Notes: generated from the letters alone by a model not told the origin. Counted from the stretch's first letter, positions 34,340 to 47,180 are shown. The stretch: DNA of 64,000 bases from Isoetes taiwanensis (GCA_021234155.1 JAJEKV010000010.1:9332260-9396259), one strand, 5' to 3'. Made by a program: numbers and translations.

Positions 34340-35965
34340 TGTGACGTTCCAGGTATTCATATGGTATACGTATAAATATACCGACACGTCACCCCCCTTA
34401 AAGGTACGCCACCATGGGGTATTGTAACCTAGGGGGTTGCTCTAAAAGGGATTAAATTATAAAGATAATAACCTATAACTTAGGGGATTAAGGATTAATT
34501 AGACTAATTACTGCTTTGGGAAGGCGCCACCTGGCCCAAATCGATTGGCCAGCATGGGGATTTCCAAACTAGATTGTCAACCTGATCCCTATCCCTGTTT
34601 AGACTCCCTCAATTCGTCCAAAGAAGGAGCGAGAGGCTGAAATTTCACCATACCAAGCGAGGCGTTCACAATGTATAGCGGAAGCTGAACCCCCAAGACC
34701 CAAGAGATGGAAGCACCCCATGGTAACGAGTCCAGCCAGAACTCAGGTGGGTGGCTAGGATAGCCTGTGAATTCTAGGGTAGCGCCCCTATTGGGCCTTG
34801 GTTGTGTTCGTTTCTCTGTTCTCTCTGTGTTTCAATCATAGGAACTAACCCTTGATTGTAAAGGTAAGTTCTCTTTATATTTGATTCTGGTTTTGCTCTG
34901 AAAGGATGGATTGTTAGTTCTTTGCCTAGTATTACTCTGAAATGGGGGAATTACGGGGGGTAGAGACCTCTGAGCCATGTATTGTAGTATGCTCCTAGAT
35001 AGCATACAGTGGAATCCCATTAATTGCGGCTGTGCACAAGAGCCCACCGTCATAGATGCTATGATCCGGCTTAGCACCGCACAAAGGAACACGAGCAGTG
35101 AAGTGGGGTGGGGTCTTGCACGAACATAAAAGGCTCCCTCGACTCCTACAATGAGCTAGGCCTAATAGCCGGCCCGATGAGCTAGGCGCCGAGCCGCCGG
35201 GGGGTCGACACTCCCGGAATACTGAGAGGTGTGACCCGCATGGGGGCATCCCGTACTTTGAGTAGATTTAGGGTGAGTAAAGTCGGATGCACGAATGCGG
35301 GGGTCGCCGATGATGCGGCATCGTATTCTCTGGCTCACCCATGGAACCACTTGGATTCTGGAAGGGGACGCTTTCCCGACCTGCCTCGTCGGATCGGGGC
35401 ATCATGAACCCTGGAGTAGGCTCGGCGGGGGTGATTCCACGAGCCCGCGTCTCGGAAGGAAGGCTATAAGCGAAGCCATAGCGTGGATTGACCCATCCGC
35501 AAAGTGTGCACGGAGGGGCGGATGGAGTGGACAACCCTAGCCGATGTTCTATGCCGTAACGCCAAAGTTATACCTCCGTCTGCTGATCTCTTGGGCCGAA
35601 GCCGTCGGTCCTATCCTCACGAGTCGGTCGAACCGGGGTAGGACACGGGGTTTGGGGTGTTTTCGTAGTTAGATGTATATTCTTTGCCGCTTGGTATTTG
35701 GATGGATCGCCACCCTTCGTGGTGGCTATTTATATATATTCATCTTTGTGTGCTAACATGTATTCACGCTTCCACGATGTAGGATGTCCCACTGAAGGCG
35801 TGGGCCGAATGACACTCCGGTGTCCTTCACTCGGGCCTCTTTCTATAGATGGCCCGATAGAACGAGGAGGAGCCACAACTCTCGGGCGATATATGGTCGC
35901 CATGGGAGGGGAAAGTCCCCGTATGTATCTGGCCGGGGTCATATATGTTCGGGGCGTCCGCCACA
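34340..35965 (+). repeat. 5' LTR of the outer element
   Basis: Starts TGTGACGTTCC and ends near GGGGCGTCCGCCACA just before the primer-binding site, about 1.63 kb. A stretch at about 34920-35110 resembles the inner element's LTR (GTAGAGACCT, TAGTATGCTCCTAGA), showing the two families are related. Confidence 0.8.
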
Positions 35966-35967
35966 AG

Positions 35968-35980
35968 CAGATCAGAGCCG
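35968..35980 (+). other. primer-binding site of the outer element
   Basis: GCAGATCAGAGCC follows the LTR end. It resembles TGGTATCAGAGC, complementary to initiator methionine tRNA, the usual primer of plant chromoviruses, with its first bases altered. Confidence 0.55.
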
Positions 35981-36758
35981 TGATTTGGTTGCTTTCGAAA
36001 TCATAGCACCGCAAACACTAACTTCGTAGCCGGGTAGTTAGGAGGAGGCTAAGTTAATGTGTTGTTAGTCCTCTTTGATGTTTGGCTCGGTGTTAGGTTA
36101 AATTAAGAAATTGTAGCTTTAAAGAGGATAGGGCGACTGGAGGGCCCAAGATTGGAAGCATTGTAAATGTCAGTGGGTGGCTCAAATGACAGAGTGGGTG
36201 CGTCCATTGGATCGGACATACTCAAATTACCCTAGAACGGTCGTCTCCAGGCGAAACATGGTCAAGGGCAGGCCCGAAAACCAACTTCGAGCGCCGCTTG
36301 CTTTTTGTCGAATCTTCTGCGATCCACGATAGAAGCGAAAATCACCGGTCGGTAGCCGGTCGGACCCCAGAGTCAACGCGGGCCCGCCAGGTCAACTCGG
36401 GCGCCGTTTACTCTTCGACGACCCCCAGTCGGGGCGGGAGCACGTATAATGCAGCCGGCGCCCGACTGTATGTCTCGCGTATTTCTGCCGTATAATTGTT
36501 TTATACTAATAAAAATTTAAAAGTTAATAAGAAAATTTTTAAATTTCAAAAGTTAACCGGCCGTTTAAAAACTTCTTCTTGTCATTTGTTTGCCTTGCCC
36601 TCGGTAGCCGGGCCAGCGAGCGCATTTGCCATACATCGCCACCGACTTGAAGTTGCTTCATTAAGCCCTTGTGTCCCACGAAACCCCAAATAATCCTTTG
36701 TCATTTTTTAATTACCGGCCTCAGCGCTTTCGCCTTCCTAGACTTTATTGCCACAGCT

Positions 36759-37990
36759 ATGGCCAATACCAAGAGCGCCCCGGACCCTTCTACTTTGAGC
36801 ATAGTAGAAATTTACGCCATGATCGCCCGGTACATGGCTACAGACCCGGCCTTCATTGACATACTCCTGGATGAGCTAGTAAACAGGTTTGAGAACAACG
36901 ATAGGATTCCCTATCCTATCTATCACTTCTCAGAGCCATTCTTGATCCGGCTGAACCTTCGCCAGCTCTCCTATACCATTGTTGAGCAACCTGACATGGT
37001 CATGATGCTCATTAAATTCTATCCTCGCGAGCAGGAAGGCCATACCGAGGGGAGGAAGACATCGTGGGCCGAGGTCGAGCCGTGTCGAGTTTGGCGGAGA
37101 GGATGATCATCGGAGATTGAAGGCGGTCTGGCGGCGGGGAAGGGAATCTGAGTACCTCGGGGACGGCTTTGCCGTCATCGATGGCAGAGCCATTGAGGTT
37201 CCCCCATACCGCTGGCATGAGGACTCCAGCAGTTTTATATGGGGGGAAATCCCCGACATCAGCATAGACTATCTGACGACCATTCAGATAGATATGGGTC
37301 TGCGGCCACAGCGGCATTTCAAAAAGCTTCTTCGTAGGCGCAGCCCAGTAACTTTCATTTCAATTCAAGAAGATCCGAGGAGGGCCCGAGGAACGGGGAG
37401 AGGCTTGAACGGGGAGGAGAAGGCTCGGCAGATCAATTTGAACCCTCGGGGAGGGAGGAGCATCTGGGAGTGGGCCGGGCCCAATCCCGACGCATGTGAC
37501 CATTAAGCACCGAAGGAAGGGAATAGCCCAAAAGACCGGTAGTCAGTATAAAGAAAAACTAAGGATTGTCGGGGCCTTTGGTAAGAAGGCGACTCCGTCG
37601 GAGGCGGCTTACGGTGGATAGCTCCCAGGCCGTTGTTAGCTAAGGCGGTGCCAGCAGACCGGCAGCCTACAAAACCGCGCTCCACGAGAGGAAGCCTCAC
37701 GTTCCGCCAAAGATTGGTGCCTTGCGGAAATCCGCCAAGTTCGGAGAGTCCACCGACCTTCCGATCATTTTAGTTACCCTTCGGAGGGCGGTATGGGAGA
37801 TCGCCAGCCAGATTCAAGACCGACCTCCGTTTCCAGACCTTCGCAATTTTGGCACTCCAAGAGGCTGCTGAAGCCTACTTGGTGGCACTTTTTGGTGACG
37901 CCAATCTTTGCGCGATCCACGCAAAGAGGGTAACCATAATGCCTAAGGATTTAGCCCTCGCCCGCAGGATTCGGGGGGGAGCATCCTTAG
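36759..37990 (+). CDS. outer element ORF1: protein with C-terminal histone H3 fold
   Basis: ATG at 36759 opens [20 protein letters not shown]; this N-terminal region and the next frame (37117-37506, with [17 protein letters not shown]) are unknown. From about 37612 the sequence is histone H3-like, across three frame segments: APRPLLAKA (H3: APRKQLATKA), then [19 protein letters not shown] and AVWEIASQ (37686-37811), then FKTDLRFQ and [38 protein letters not shown] (37810-37986). The alpha-2, loop-2 and alpha-3 part is almost canonical H3 (H3: [31 protein letters not shown]), and MPKD favours ordinary H3 over centromeric H3. The region before it is diverged. Placement between primer-binding site and gag shows it belongs to the retroelement. 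Frame breaks may be decay or sequence error. Confidence 0.9.
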
Positions 37991-38099
37991 CATATTTTGC
38001 GGGGCTCCGCGCTGTAAATATTTTCTTTTGGTATTTAATAAAAACTTTTTATTTTGTATTAAAAACTTATTTATTTTGTGCTAAATATACAAAAAAAAT

Positions 38100-38111
38100 G
38101 CTGACGTCAGC
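38100..38111. promoter_or_regulatory. TGACGTCA palindrome before ORF2
   Basis: GCTGACGTCAGC is a perfect 12-base palindrome with a bZIP/TGA-factor core, 78 bases before the ORF2 start, in an AT-rich spacer (37990-38180) that also has a TATA-like AAATATACAAAA just upstream. Confidence 0.4.
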
Positions 38112-38188
38112 CACAATAAGAGGAGTTAAAAAGGGCTTTCAGAGTTCATTTCAATTGTTTCGCTTTCTCTCTCCACCCTTCTAGCGCC

Positions 38189-39567
38189 ATGGCCGCCGTT
38201 GACCTTGCCGCCTGGTACCATGACGGAGAGCAATGGGATCCGCAAGTCCCTTTCGACCTGCTGCGGCCTTTGCTATGCCAGCGTCTAGATCTTCTTGCCA
38301 ACATGCTGAGGCACCCAGACTACGCCGGATTCTTGGATTTCTACAGGGAGGAGATGCTTCCTCTGTGTATTCCTCTTGGGGATCCTCCCCAACTGTATCT
38401 GGAGCAGGAAGTAGTCCGGGAGATGTTAGGTGGAGACACCCATGCTTATGATGTCCTAAAGGGGAAGCTCCGATGGGGCAAACACTTGCCTGTGGTGCAG
38501 CATCAGGGGCGGCAATATCTGGAAGTTACCTTCGCCCTAGCCATTCTCATGGACCGAAACCTTGCCTGTAGAAAAAGGCAAACTGCCTGAGTCTTCCGAG
38601 GAGGGGGAAGACGAGCACATAGGTATGGGCGACTTCGCCCGTTGGAAACAGTTAGCGGAAGAGTTGCCACCGCGCCGTGAGCAAGCTATAGGCTTGTCAG
38701 GGTTAGACGGCCTTCCAGTTATCTATCACCAAGGGCAAGAGTACCTTCTCTTGGATGATATTATCTGGACTTATCACATGGTGGCCGGATTTCGACGCAA
38801 GCGCAAAGACCATGTGCTTTATGAGCTTGCGGAGTACTGTATGGACGATTTCATTGACTTCACTTCTACTGAGCTTCCTCCAGAGGTACAGCAGCTGCTC
38901 CAGTTCCGCCAAGAGACCATAGAGCCGGCAGAGACTCTCTACTACGTCTTCGGGACTTCGTGATGCAGGAGCCGGCCTCGCAACCTTCACCGGATGCCTT
39001 CACGGCTATGGGACCTCACGTCCCAAACATCAACATGGTTGAGGTCCCCTCCGACTCAGATGACGAGGGAGAGGATTTATATCATAATCCTGCTCATACG
39101 AAGGAGGAGCAATAGGAACTTAAGGAGGAAGAAGTCCCTATGGATTTGGATAAGGAAGTGGCTACGTCCGAGACCTCGCAAGGGAAGGTGCTGGGCAACC
39201 ACCTTACCCGTTTCTTTTTGTCAGCCTTCCGACAGGGGCTATAGCCCGAGATTTAGGGCCAGAGGCTGAAGCTTCATGGTGGGCCCTCCGTGCTCTCTCT
39301 ACACTGGCCGGCCACAAGAAGCTTCCCTATCGTACGTTTACTTATGTACTCATGCGACGGGATCTTGCCCTGACGGCCTTGGGTCAGGATATTGCGCCCT
39401 GGATGAGCATGAAGCTCCTCACGGCAGCCCCATTGGCCATTGCCTATCCACCGGAGGTTGCATCTATTGCGGCTGCCACAGTAGACCCCGGGGTGACTCT
39501 GCTGCGACACCGACCGCCTCCACCACCTCCTAGCCCTACGGATGAAGAGGGAGGACCTAGCTCCTAA
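38189..39567 (+). CDS. outer element ORF2, unknown protein
   Basis: ATG in a strong plant context (GCGCCATGGCC). Segments in three frames give a protein of about 450 residues: MAAVDLAAWYHDGEQWDPQV, two similar blocks (LPVVQHQGRQYLEVTFALAI at about 38495, LPVIYHQGQEYLLLDDIIWT at about 38715), an acidic linker (SDSDDEGEDLYHN, about 39054), then ALRALSTLAGHKKLPYRTFT and a Pro-rich end RPPPPPPSP with stop at 39565-39567. The two blocks suggest an internal duplication. No family is recognised. A related frame exists in the inner element at 49.65-51.16 kb, so it is likely a conserved accessory protein of this lineage. Confidence 0.6.
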
Positions 39568-39830
39568 ACTAATTGTACTACACATTTTTATATTGCGTAT
39601 GATTGTGAAATTTTGGTTTGGCAAATGCCGTAGCCATGTTATAATATGATATACCTTGTTTCCTCATTAAATATAGTTACTGTCTTGATAAGTATAAGTG
39701 AAATTGTTCTTTTCCATGATGTCCTCTTCAAAGTATTGGCGTTTGGAATATATTGGAATTACAAAATGTTCTATATTCATTTCAACTGTCAGAAGAGACC
39801 CTTTGGGAATAAGAGGAGAGGATTACCGAC

Positions 39831-40189
39831 ATGATCAGGAGGGATGATCCCGGGCCGCCAGAGCAGGACTATGGCCAAAGATATGGTGAATATCCCGAAT
39901 GGGATGAAGGCTATGAAATGGAACCCCCGCCACCAGGAGAACCCTATGATGCTGACAAAGGGTTGGAGATAGTTAACATCCTTAGGAATGAGCTTTTGAG
40001 GACTGGCCCTGACCATGTGCCATACAGGACTATTGGAGTATGGCGAGCCGCGAGGCTTTTGAGGGCGCCAACGACCACCTTTGGCAACTCTTCTATGCTC
40101 TGGGGCTTTTCAATCTTCTCATTGTTAGCCCAGCATTAGGAATACCAACCGATGATTGTCAAGCACGGGCACGCTATAAGCTTCGTTAG
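39831..40189 (+). CDS. outer element ORF3, small unknown protein
   Basis: Starts MIRRDDPGPPEQDYGQRYGE, followed by KGLEIVNILRNELLRTGPDH. After one frame change, ANDHLWQLFYALGLFNLLIV and ARARYKLR with stop at 40187-40189. About 120 residues, acidic and Pro-rich first, hydrophobic later. No similarity recognised, and I did not find a clear counterpart in the inner element. Flanked by AT-rich spacers (39568-39830, 40190-40570). Confidence 0.4.
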
Positions 40190-40574
40190 AAAGATGCGAG
40201 AGTGTCCGCTACTCGATCCTATACCCTTTGCGAACCCCTAGGCTTGGTCTCTCCGGTTATGTTTTTTTGTTGTTGTTCTGGCAGTATGCAAGTAGAACTT
40301 TAAAACTTCCACAGCGTATAATACCTCCTTTTGTGCCAACCCATGTACCAATCAACTTGTTGTTGTACTCAACTTGAATGAAATGAAACATCGGTTTACG
40401 TTTGTATATTTTTCTTGTCATCTTTGTCGGCCGTGTTATCTAAAAAGAAATTGTATATTCTTTTAAGTCCGCTTATACTTTCATGAATGCTTTCGATATA
40501 GGCGGTGCCGCTAACGCCGCCTGGCAAACACCCTCAATGCCACCGGTCGACACCGAAACGAGAAATTGTTGTTA

Positions 40575-42060
40575 ATGAAAAGGCAGCTTCGGCAAATTAC
40601 ACGGGCCTATGTATTGCATGCCAACCCACCGCAACAAACCAGGAGGACGGACCCCGGGTATTACCTCGCGACCATTGAGTCCACCTCCACAACAGCCATC
40701 TCCCCACGGAGCCATCCACTACCTGTCTTCAGGAGGCCTCATGCTAAAGCGTCCACCGGAAGTTCCTCTAAGGATAAGCGCCACTTCCTCCGCTCAACCA
40801 CCCGGTGTCTTACGGGTCATCGTTATCGGTCGGTGACCATGCAAAGCGCCCGGGATAAGGAATACCGTAAGACCGTTGATCTGACTATAACTAGTATATG
40901 GAAGAATAGGAAATTGGCCCGGTTTGATGGGAAATCCGGCGGCCTAAATGCGGAATCTGGTTGGATGAGATGAAGGAGTTTGGGAAGTCCTATGGAATGG
41001 CGGAGAAGGATACTGAGGAAAGGTTGCCACCACCAACCTTACGGAGCTGCCCGTATTTGGTGGAAGGGTTATGCGAGGCCAAGCACCGGGCGGGAAGCGA
41101 GGTGCAAGTTCAAAAAAAGTTTGCCAAGGCTTTTAAATCACATTATGTGCCTCGTGCGCACAAATGCCAACAGATCGAGACCTTCTATAGGTTAGAGCAG
41201 AAGGGCATGTCGATTCGAGGCCTACAGCGATGAATTCATGCGCTGAGGTTGTATGTACGAGGATGAATGAGAAGAAGCGGTAGAGGGCTACATTGAAGGG
41301 TTGGCCCCATCCATTAAACGAATGGTCAAGGCCATAGACCCAAAATCGATGAGAGCGTAGCGGAGGCTAAGGCATTAAGCCCTCGAAGAGGAGACACCAA
41401 AGAACCAAAGTATCCGCGACTTTTTGCTCCTTACTCGCTGACCACGGCCGTCCACACCGTACAAACCCGCTCACCCGGTCAGGGCCCCTCTCGTGAGAAC
41501 TCCCTACGGCCGCGGAAAAGAAAGTCACCTTCAACATGCGGAACAAACCCAATAATGTTGGCAAGGAAGTTCGAATCTCTTACGATCTATTCCCAAAGAG
41601 GCCCGAGATCGATTCACGTAAGGATAAGGCATGCTTTCTGGTGTATCGCGACCGGGCATTACATGCGAAATTGCCCTTACGTCATCAGACCCGGTGGCCA
41701 TGGCTGACCTGTTGCGGGGCGATCCGAATCCACTCTACCTGCGAGGATGAGGCTCCCGAATTCGATTCGTCTCATATTCTTGGTGCCATTGAAACTCCGG
41801 GTAACGCTGAAAAGTCACCTTCATTATTTCTACCATAGGCCAAGTAGGCGGTAAGCCTTTCATAATTTTTGATGGATATGGGTAGTACGCATAATTTTGC
41901 TTCTCCTAGAATGGCCCGGTATTGCGGCTTGAAACATTGAGATCCCGACCTAAGCCCGATCCACGTTAGCGGTGGTAAGATCGGGCACACTCATGGCCGC
42001 GTGCATTAACCTTAACATCACGATTTGCCGGGTGCACCGGTTGCCTTAGGTGCCGGGTTA
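40575..42060 (+). CDS. gag: outer element gag and aspartic protease
   Basis: Gag opens at the ATG at 40575. Its core reads WLDEMKEFGKSYGMAEKDT (frames join near 40961), then a WWKGY word and AFKSHYVPRAHKCQQIETFY, FMRLRLYVRE and EAVEGYIEGLAPSIKRMVKA, as in Ty3 capsid. The protease active site is near 41873-41905 (DMGSTHNFASPRMA in place of the usual DxGSTHNFIS). Several frameshifts interrupt the polyprotein. Confidence 0.8.
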
Positions 42061-42461
42061 ATGGACATTGGCAAATATGATCTTATTGTTGGTATGGAGT
42101 TTTGGCATCCATAAAGGCCAATATAGGCTGCGAAAAGCGGGGAGGTTACCTTCAAGCGCCGCTAATGGAGCACGCGTGGCGATAAAAGGTGATCCATTCA
42201 ATCTTATTATGCGCCTATGTCAATCAGGCGGTTAGAAAAAGCTATACGCCGGGATAAGCTCCTTTGCCTCATTACACTTGCCTCCATTGAGTCACGACAC
42301 TAAGCAAGGCGGTGTCGATACCTTGCCACAAGACATTGCCAACCTTCTTGAGAATTTAGCGATCTTTTCCGGATAGGATCCACAAGCTTCCTCCTTTCAG
42401 AGGGGTAGAATGTGAGATAGCTCTAGAACCGGGTACTAAGCCTACCAAAAGGCCCGCATGC

Positions 42462-45238
42462 GGAATGAGTCCTCCAGAGCTGGCAGAGCTTAAGAAACAA
42501 TTTCAGGAGCTACTAAACCTAGGTTTTATTCGGCCTAGTGTTTCACCTTTTGGCGCCCCTATTCTTTTTGTCAAGAAAAAAGATGGCTCCTTGAGGATGT
42601 GTATTGATTATAGGCAGCTCAATAAGCATATCATCAAGAATCGCTATGCTTTGCCTAGGGCAGATGATCTCATGGACCAGTTACAAGGGGCCAAATATTT
42701 CTCAAAGATTGATTTACGCTCCGGCTACCATCAAATAAGGATAAAGGAGGAGGACATTCATAAGTCTGCATTTCGCACCAGATATGGGCATTACGAGTTC
42801 ACCGTTATGCCTTTTGGGTTAACCAATGCCCCTGCAACGTTTATGCGGTTGATGAATGACATCTTCCGTCAATACTTGGATGATTTTGTTGTTATTTTCT
42901 TCGACGACATTCTCATCTATAGTAAAACCTTGCAGCAACATGAGCAACATCTTCGATTGGCCTTACAAAAGCTAAGACGCCACCAGCTCTTCGCCAAGCT
43001 CTCTAAATGCAAGTTTGCCACTCCCAAGGTCGACTATTTGGGGCATATCATTTCAGCAGAGGGAATTGCTACCGATCCGGCAAAGATAGAAGCGATAAAG
43101 GATTGGCCTATTCGGTAATGTTTGAGGAAGTTCGAAGTTTCTTGGGACTCATGCGGGATATTATCGGAAATTTGTTAAGGATTTTGCAACAATTGCGGCA
43201 CCTCTTCTTGATCTCACAAAGCATGAGAGAGTGAAGGATTGGATGGAACATTGGAAAGCAAAAGTCGGTAGGCTTTGAAGCTCAAGGATGCTTTAACATC
43301 TTAGGTCCTCACTTTGCCCGATCACGAAAAGGATAAACTAGTGGCCACGGATGCTAGTAAAATAGCTACGGTGGAGTCTTGATCTGAGGAGGGAGAGTTA
43401 TTGCCTACGATTCAAAGAAGATGAATGACCGAACGGCGATACCCTACCCATGATCGGGAATTGCTGGCGGTTGTCCTCCGTGTTTGGAGACACTACCTTC
43501 TCGGTAGAAGATTTCAGCTAGATCACGGATCATCAGAGTCTACGCTATCTATCCACCCAGCCAAATCTCAATCTCCATCGGAGAAGATGGATGGAATTCT
43601 GGAGAATACGACTTGAGATTATGTATAAGCGGGGAAGCACAATGTGGTTGCGGATGCATTGTCACGCCATCCTTTGATAACCCGAACCCATTGTAGCGCC
43701 ATTTCCACACTCACCGGTGAGTTTGGGAAACAAATAGAAACAGACCACGGCCCCGAGATCCAGAATTTTGTGAGGTTTGGGGAGTTTGGGTAAAGAAACG
43801 CGTCTCATAAAGAGCGTCAAGCTTTAGTTCATATAAGAAAGAGGGCAACTTGTTATATCACAAGGATAAGTTGTGTGTTCACGAGACTTAAAGGTGCGCA
43901 AGCTAATTCTCCATGACACACACAATAGCCCTATAGCTGGACATGCGGGTTTTATGAAGACTTACTTTAGGATCGCTCCAGCTATTTTTGGCCTTCGATG
44001 AAGAAGGATATTGCTAGATACATCAAAGCGATTAAGGGTGTGTCAACAAACCAAGGCTGAGCAATTAAGAGTTCGGGAGAATTGCAACCTTTGGATGTGC
44101 CCAACGCCAAGTGGGAAGTGATAACCATGGACTTCATTGTGGGCCTTCCACGTACCCTCCGTGGATATGATGCATTAATGGTAGTGGTTAAACAAATTGT
44201 CAAAGATGGCTCATTTCTTGCCATGTCGTACCACGGACACCATATCGACACCACCTTGCTATTTGCAAAAGAGATTTTTCAGGTTGCCGCGGGATGCCAA
44301 GAGTTATTGTATCGGCGAGAGATCCTAAATTTGTAAGTGCTTTACGGAAAGACTTCTTATACACCATCGGACCAAGCTTGCTATGAGTGCTGACTTACCA
44401 TCCTCGGACGGATGGTCGGGCCAAGGCGTACTAATCGCATTATCGAAGATATGTTGCGAAAGCTATGTATGGAGTAAACAATCACAATGGGCTGACTATA
44501 TTTATTTGGTAGAGTTTACCTACAACGATTATGAAGCGAGGAGTCTTCGGGGATGTCTCCCTTCATGATAAATTATGGCTATCAATGTCTTACTCGAGAC
44601 ACATGGCATAACCACTGTTTCTAAAGTGGAGGTTTCTCAACAACTCCTTTTTAGAAATCACGAGGCCTTGGTTGAAGAAGTTCGTGGTTACTTATTAGCG
44701 GCACTTGTGATCGTCGAGAAAAGTCTAGCGGATAAACCACAGAACCCACGGAGTCTTCGGTGGGCGAATCGGTTTGGCTTAAGATCAAAAGTAAAACAAG
44801 CCAAGCTTAAAATTGGTAGCTGCAAAAGTTGGCACCCCGATGGGCTGGGCGTTCAAGATTCTTGAGCGTGTTGGAAGCGGGCATATCGCTTGGACTTGCC
44901 GCCCGGCTTGAAGATCCACAAGGTCTTTCACGTGAGTCTTCGGAAACACCACACCCCGATCGAGAGGAGGTTTGGATACCCCAACCCTCCTAGAGATGGA
45001 GGAGGAGCATCTGGAGATAGTGCACGAAGCTCTTCTTGATCGAGCTTACAAGCAGACCCGAGGAAGGACTCAAATGTTACAATACTTGGTTAAGTGGAAG
45101 CACTTACGGTTGAGGATGCTACGGGTAATGAAGATAGACCTTGAGAAGCACTATCCGGACTTCATGCGGGAATCTCAGCCGCACCATCAGCGATGCTATC
45201 AACCCGCTCGTGGTAAGCTTGAAGGCTTGATTTCTTGA
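42462..45238 (+). CDS. pol: outer element pol: reverse transcriptase, RNase H, integrase, chromodomain
   Basis: Reverse transcriptase is intact over 42465-43118 with [54 protein letters not shown] and catalytic [10 protein letters not shown]. RNase H follows in broken frames (VATDAS at 43346, [20 protein letters not shown] at 43443, [17 protein letters not shown] at about 43622). Integrase: [17 protein letters not shown] (43899), [20 protein letters not shown] (44113). The C-terminal chromodomain is at 44975-45170: [20 protein letters not shown] and [11 protein letters not shown]. The chromodomain defines a chromovirus, whose integrase targets chromatin through modified histone H3. Confidence 0.9.
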
Positions 45239-45544
45239 GAATCATGATCTAGAGGGTAGATGCATGCGTATCTTATAATAATAACCCGATGATGAGATCA
45301 CCTTTGTGTTCTCTGGGGCGTGGTGTATTGTTGATGTTGACATGACCCGCGCATTACTTGGAAAGCATCTAGTTGATAGGCTTGCGTTCATCCTACCGGC
45401 TATCTGAGGGGAACTAGACCATTCCTTATGCATAATGAATTGCAAGCCATAGACATGATAGGTTCCCTTCGGATAGATTTTCTTTTATTTATAGGGGGTG
45501 GTCCCTTCAACCACAATCTAATTATATTATTCATATACTGTTAT

Positions 45545-47179
45545 TGTGACGGTCCAGGGGAATATACGCCATAAATACGTATATTCCTGGACCCGTCACT
45601 ATACAAGTCTATCTTTATAGACTTGTATACCTTAGATTGTGGCCATAGGGGGCATGGCCAAGTTATTCTCATAACTTAGCCAACCATGGGTTAGACCATT
45701 ATCCACGTGGCCTTAACCCATTGGGGCACCATACCACAGGACTCACCGATTGGTGCCACGTGGCATCCTAGGTGGACCTAACTTATATGGCTGAAACCCT
45801 AACCCTAGCCCTCTTTCCAGCCCTAGCACCCGGAGACTCACCTACTCGTTTGAAACCCGTTTGAACATGGTTTGTTGTGGCATAGGGGCTGGTGCAGCGA
45901 CCCCAGGTGGACTCGTTCTTGGAGTAGGAGCGGCATCTCGTAAGTCGAAGACCATGGAGGCACCACGGATCTGGAGGGAGAGCTTCAGGAGCGGTATGTA
46001 GGATAGTAGTTGTGATAGCTTATCTAGGAATTAGCATTCCGGATATGCTAGTATCTTGTATCTAGAGTAGAGCCATCCTAGAACCCGTATTCAACATCTT
46101 GAACCTAATCAATGAACCCTAACCATTAGTTAGATGTATGATTAGGTTAAGATGTTCTCTTATGATTATTCTCATGATGTGATGATTATGTGATGTTGGT
46201 TGATCATGTTGCTCCTCTTGTATTGGGAAGGGGGGTAGAGACCTAGGGCCATATGTAGTATGCTCCTAGAGTAGATCCCTTAGTTCCTATTTTAGTTGCG
46301 GCCTGTGCATAGGAGCCCACCAGGCTATTGAGGCTATGATATGACTCAGCACCATATAGCGGGGCTAGAGGGAAAGTGGAGGGAGGATCCCTGCCGAGTG
46401 GGGGGAACCGGGGGGATCCCATAGTGGGCTAGGCTTATGGTGGGTCACTTAGTGTGGGCGAGCATGGGTCCGACACCTCACAGGGCAATGGTGTTGCCAC
46501 GCCCCTCGAGAACTGCAAGTGATGGCTTGGCTCTCGTTTTGGGGGTTCGGTCAGTGCGAATGGTGTGTCGCCCGCGATTCTCTAGCCGCCCAAACGGCAC
46601 CTCTAGACCACAGGAAGGGAGATGCAACCCTTCTGCCTCATGGACGGGGAGATGCAACACAGGAGTAGTCGAGATGGGTGATGCCATGGGATTGCGTATC
46701 CGGAAGGCTAGAGTCTGTCGAGCACGATTTAGCCCATCTGCAAAGTATGCACGGGAGGAGGCGGATGGAGTGGTCAACCCTAGCCATTGTTCTATGCCAG
46801 GCCCTCGCCATTGCCATGACTTCGGTGCACGCTCTATCTTGAGGCCTAGCCGGTCGGTCATCCTCCTTACAGTGCAGAGCGGGGTAGGAGCTCTCATGTT
46901 TTATGGTTCGTGATTATCATCTTTGCATTGGTTTTATGTGTGATGCACTACCCTTGAGTAGTATTTGTATATGTTTGATGCTAGATTACGGCGTGTTATA
47001 AACCATTTGTTATAGGAGCCCATAGGGGAAGAGCGGCGCCAAAGACACCTTGTGTTCCCTCCCTGCATTAAGAGTCACCTCGAGTCGCGGGGGTAAGCGA
47101 AGGGCCCATCGCGGTTGTTGAGCGGATGGGGATTTCTTCTAGAGTGCAATGACGCGGGCCGTCGTTTAGGGGCGTCACA
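45545..47179 (+). repeat. 5' LTR of the inner element
   Basis: TGTGAC...GTCACA ends, 1635 bases. The telomere-like words AAACCCTAACCCTAG at about 45804 are shared with the 3' LTR. Open frames on either strand in the GC-rich part (46.4-46.9 kb) have no support as genes. Confidence 0.9.
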
Positions 47180-47180
47180 A

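Noticed and set aside
37610-37990. A host histone H3 gene interrupted by the retroelement, or contamination
   Set aside because: The fold is diverged upstream, is joined to element-specific sequence, and a related ORF with H3 tail lies at the same place in a second family.
46437-46913. Long GC-rich open frames on both strands
   Set aside because: They lie inside an LTR, are not conserved as frames in the other LTR and have no protein similarity.
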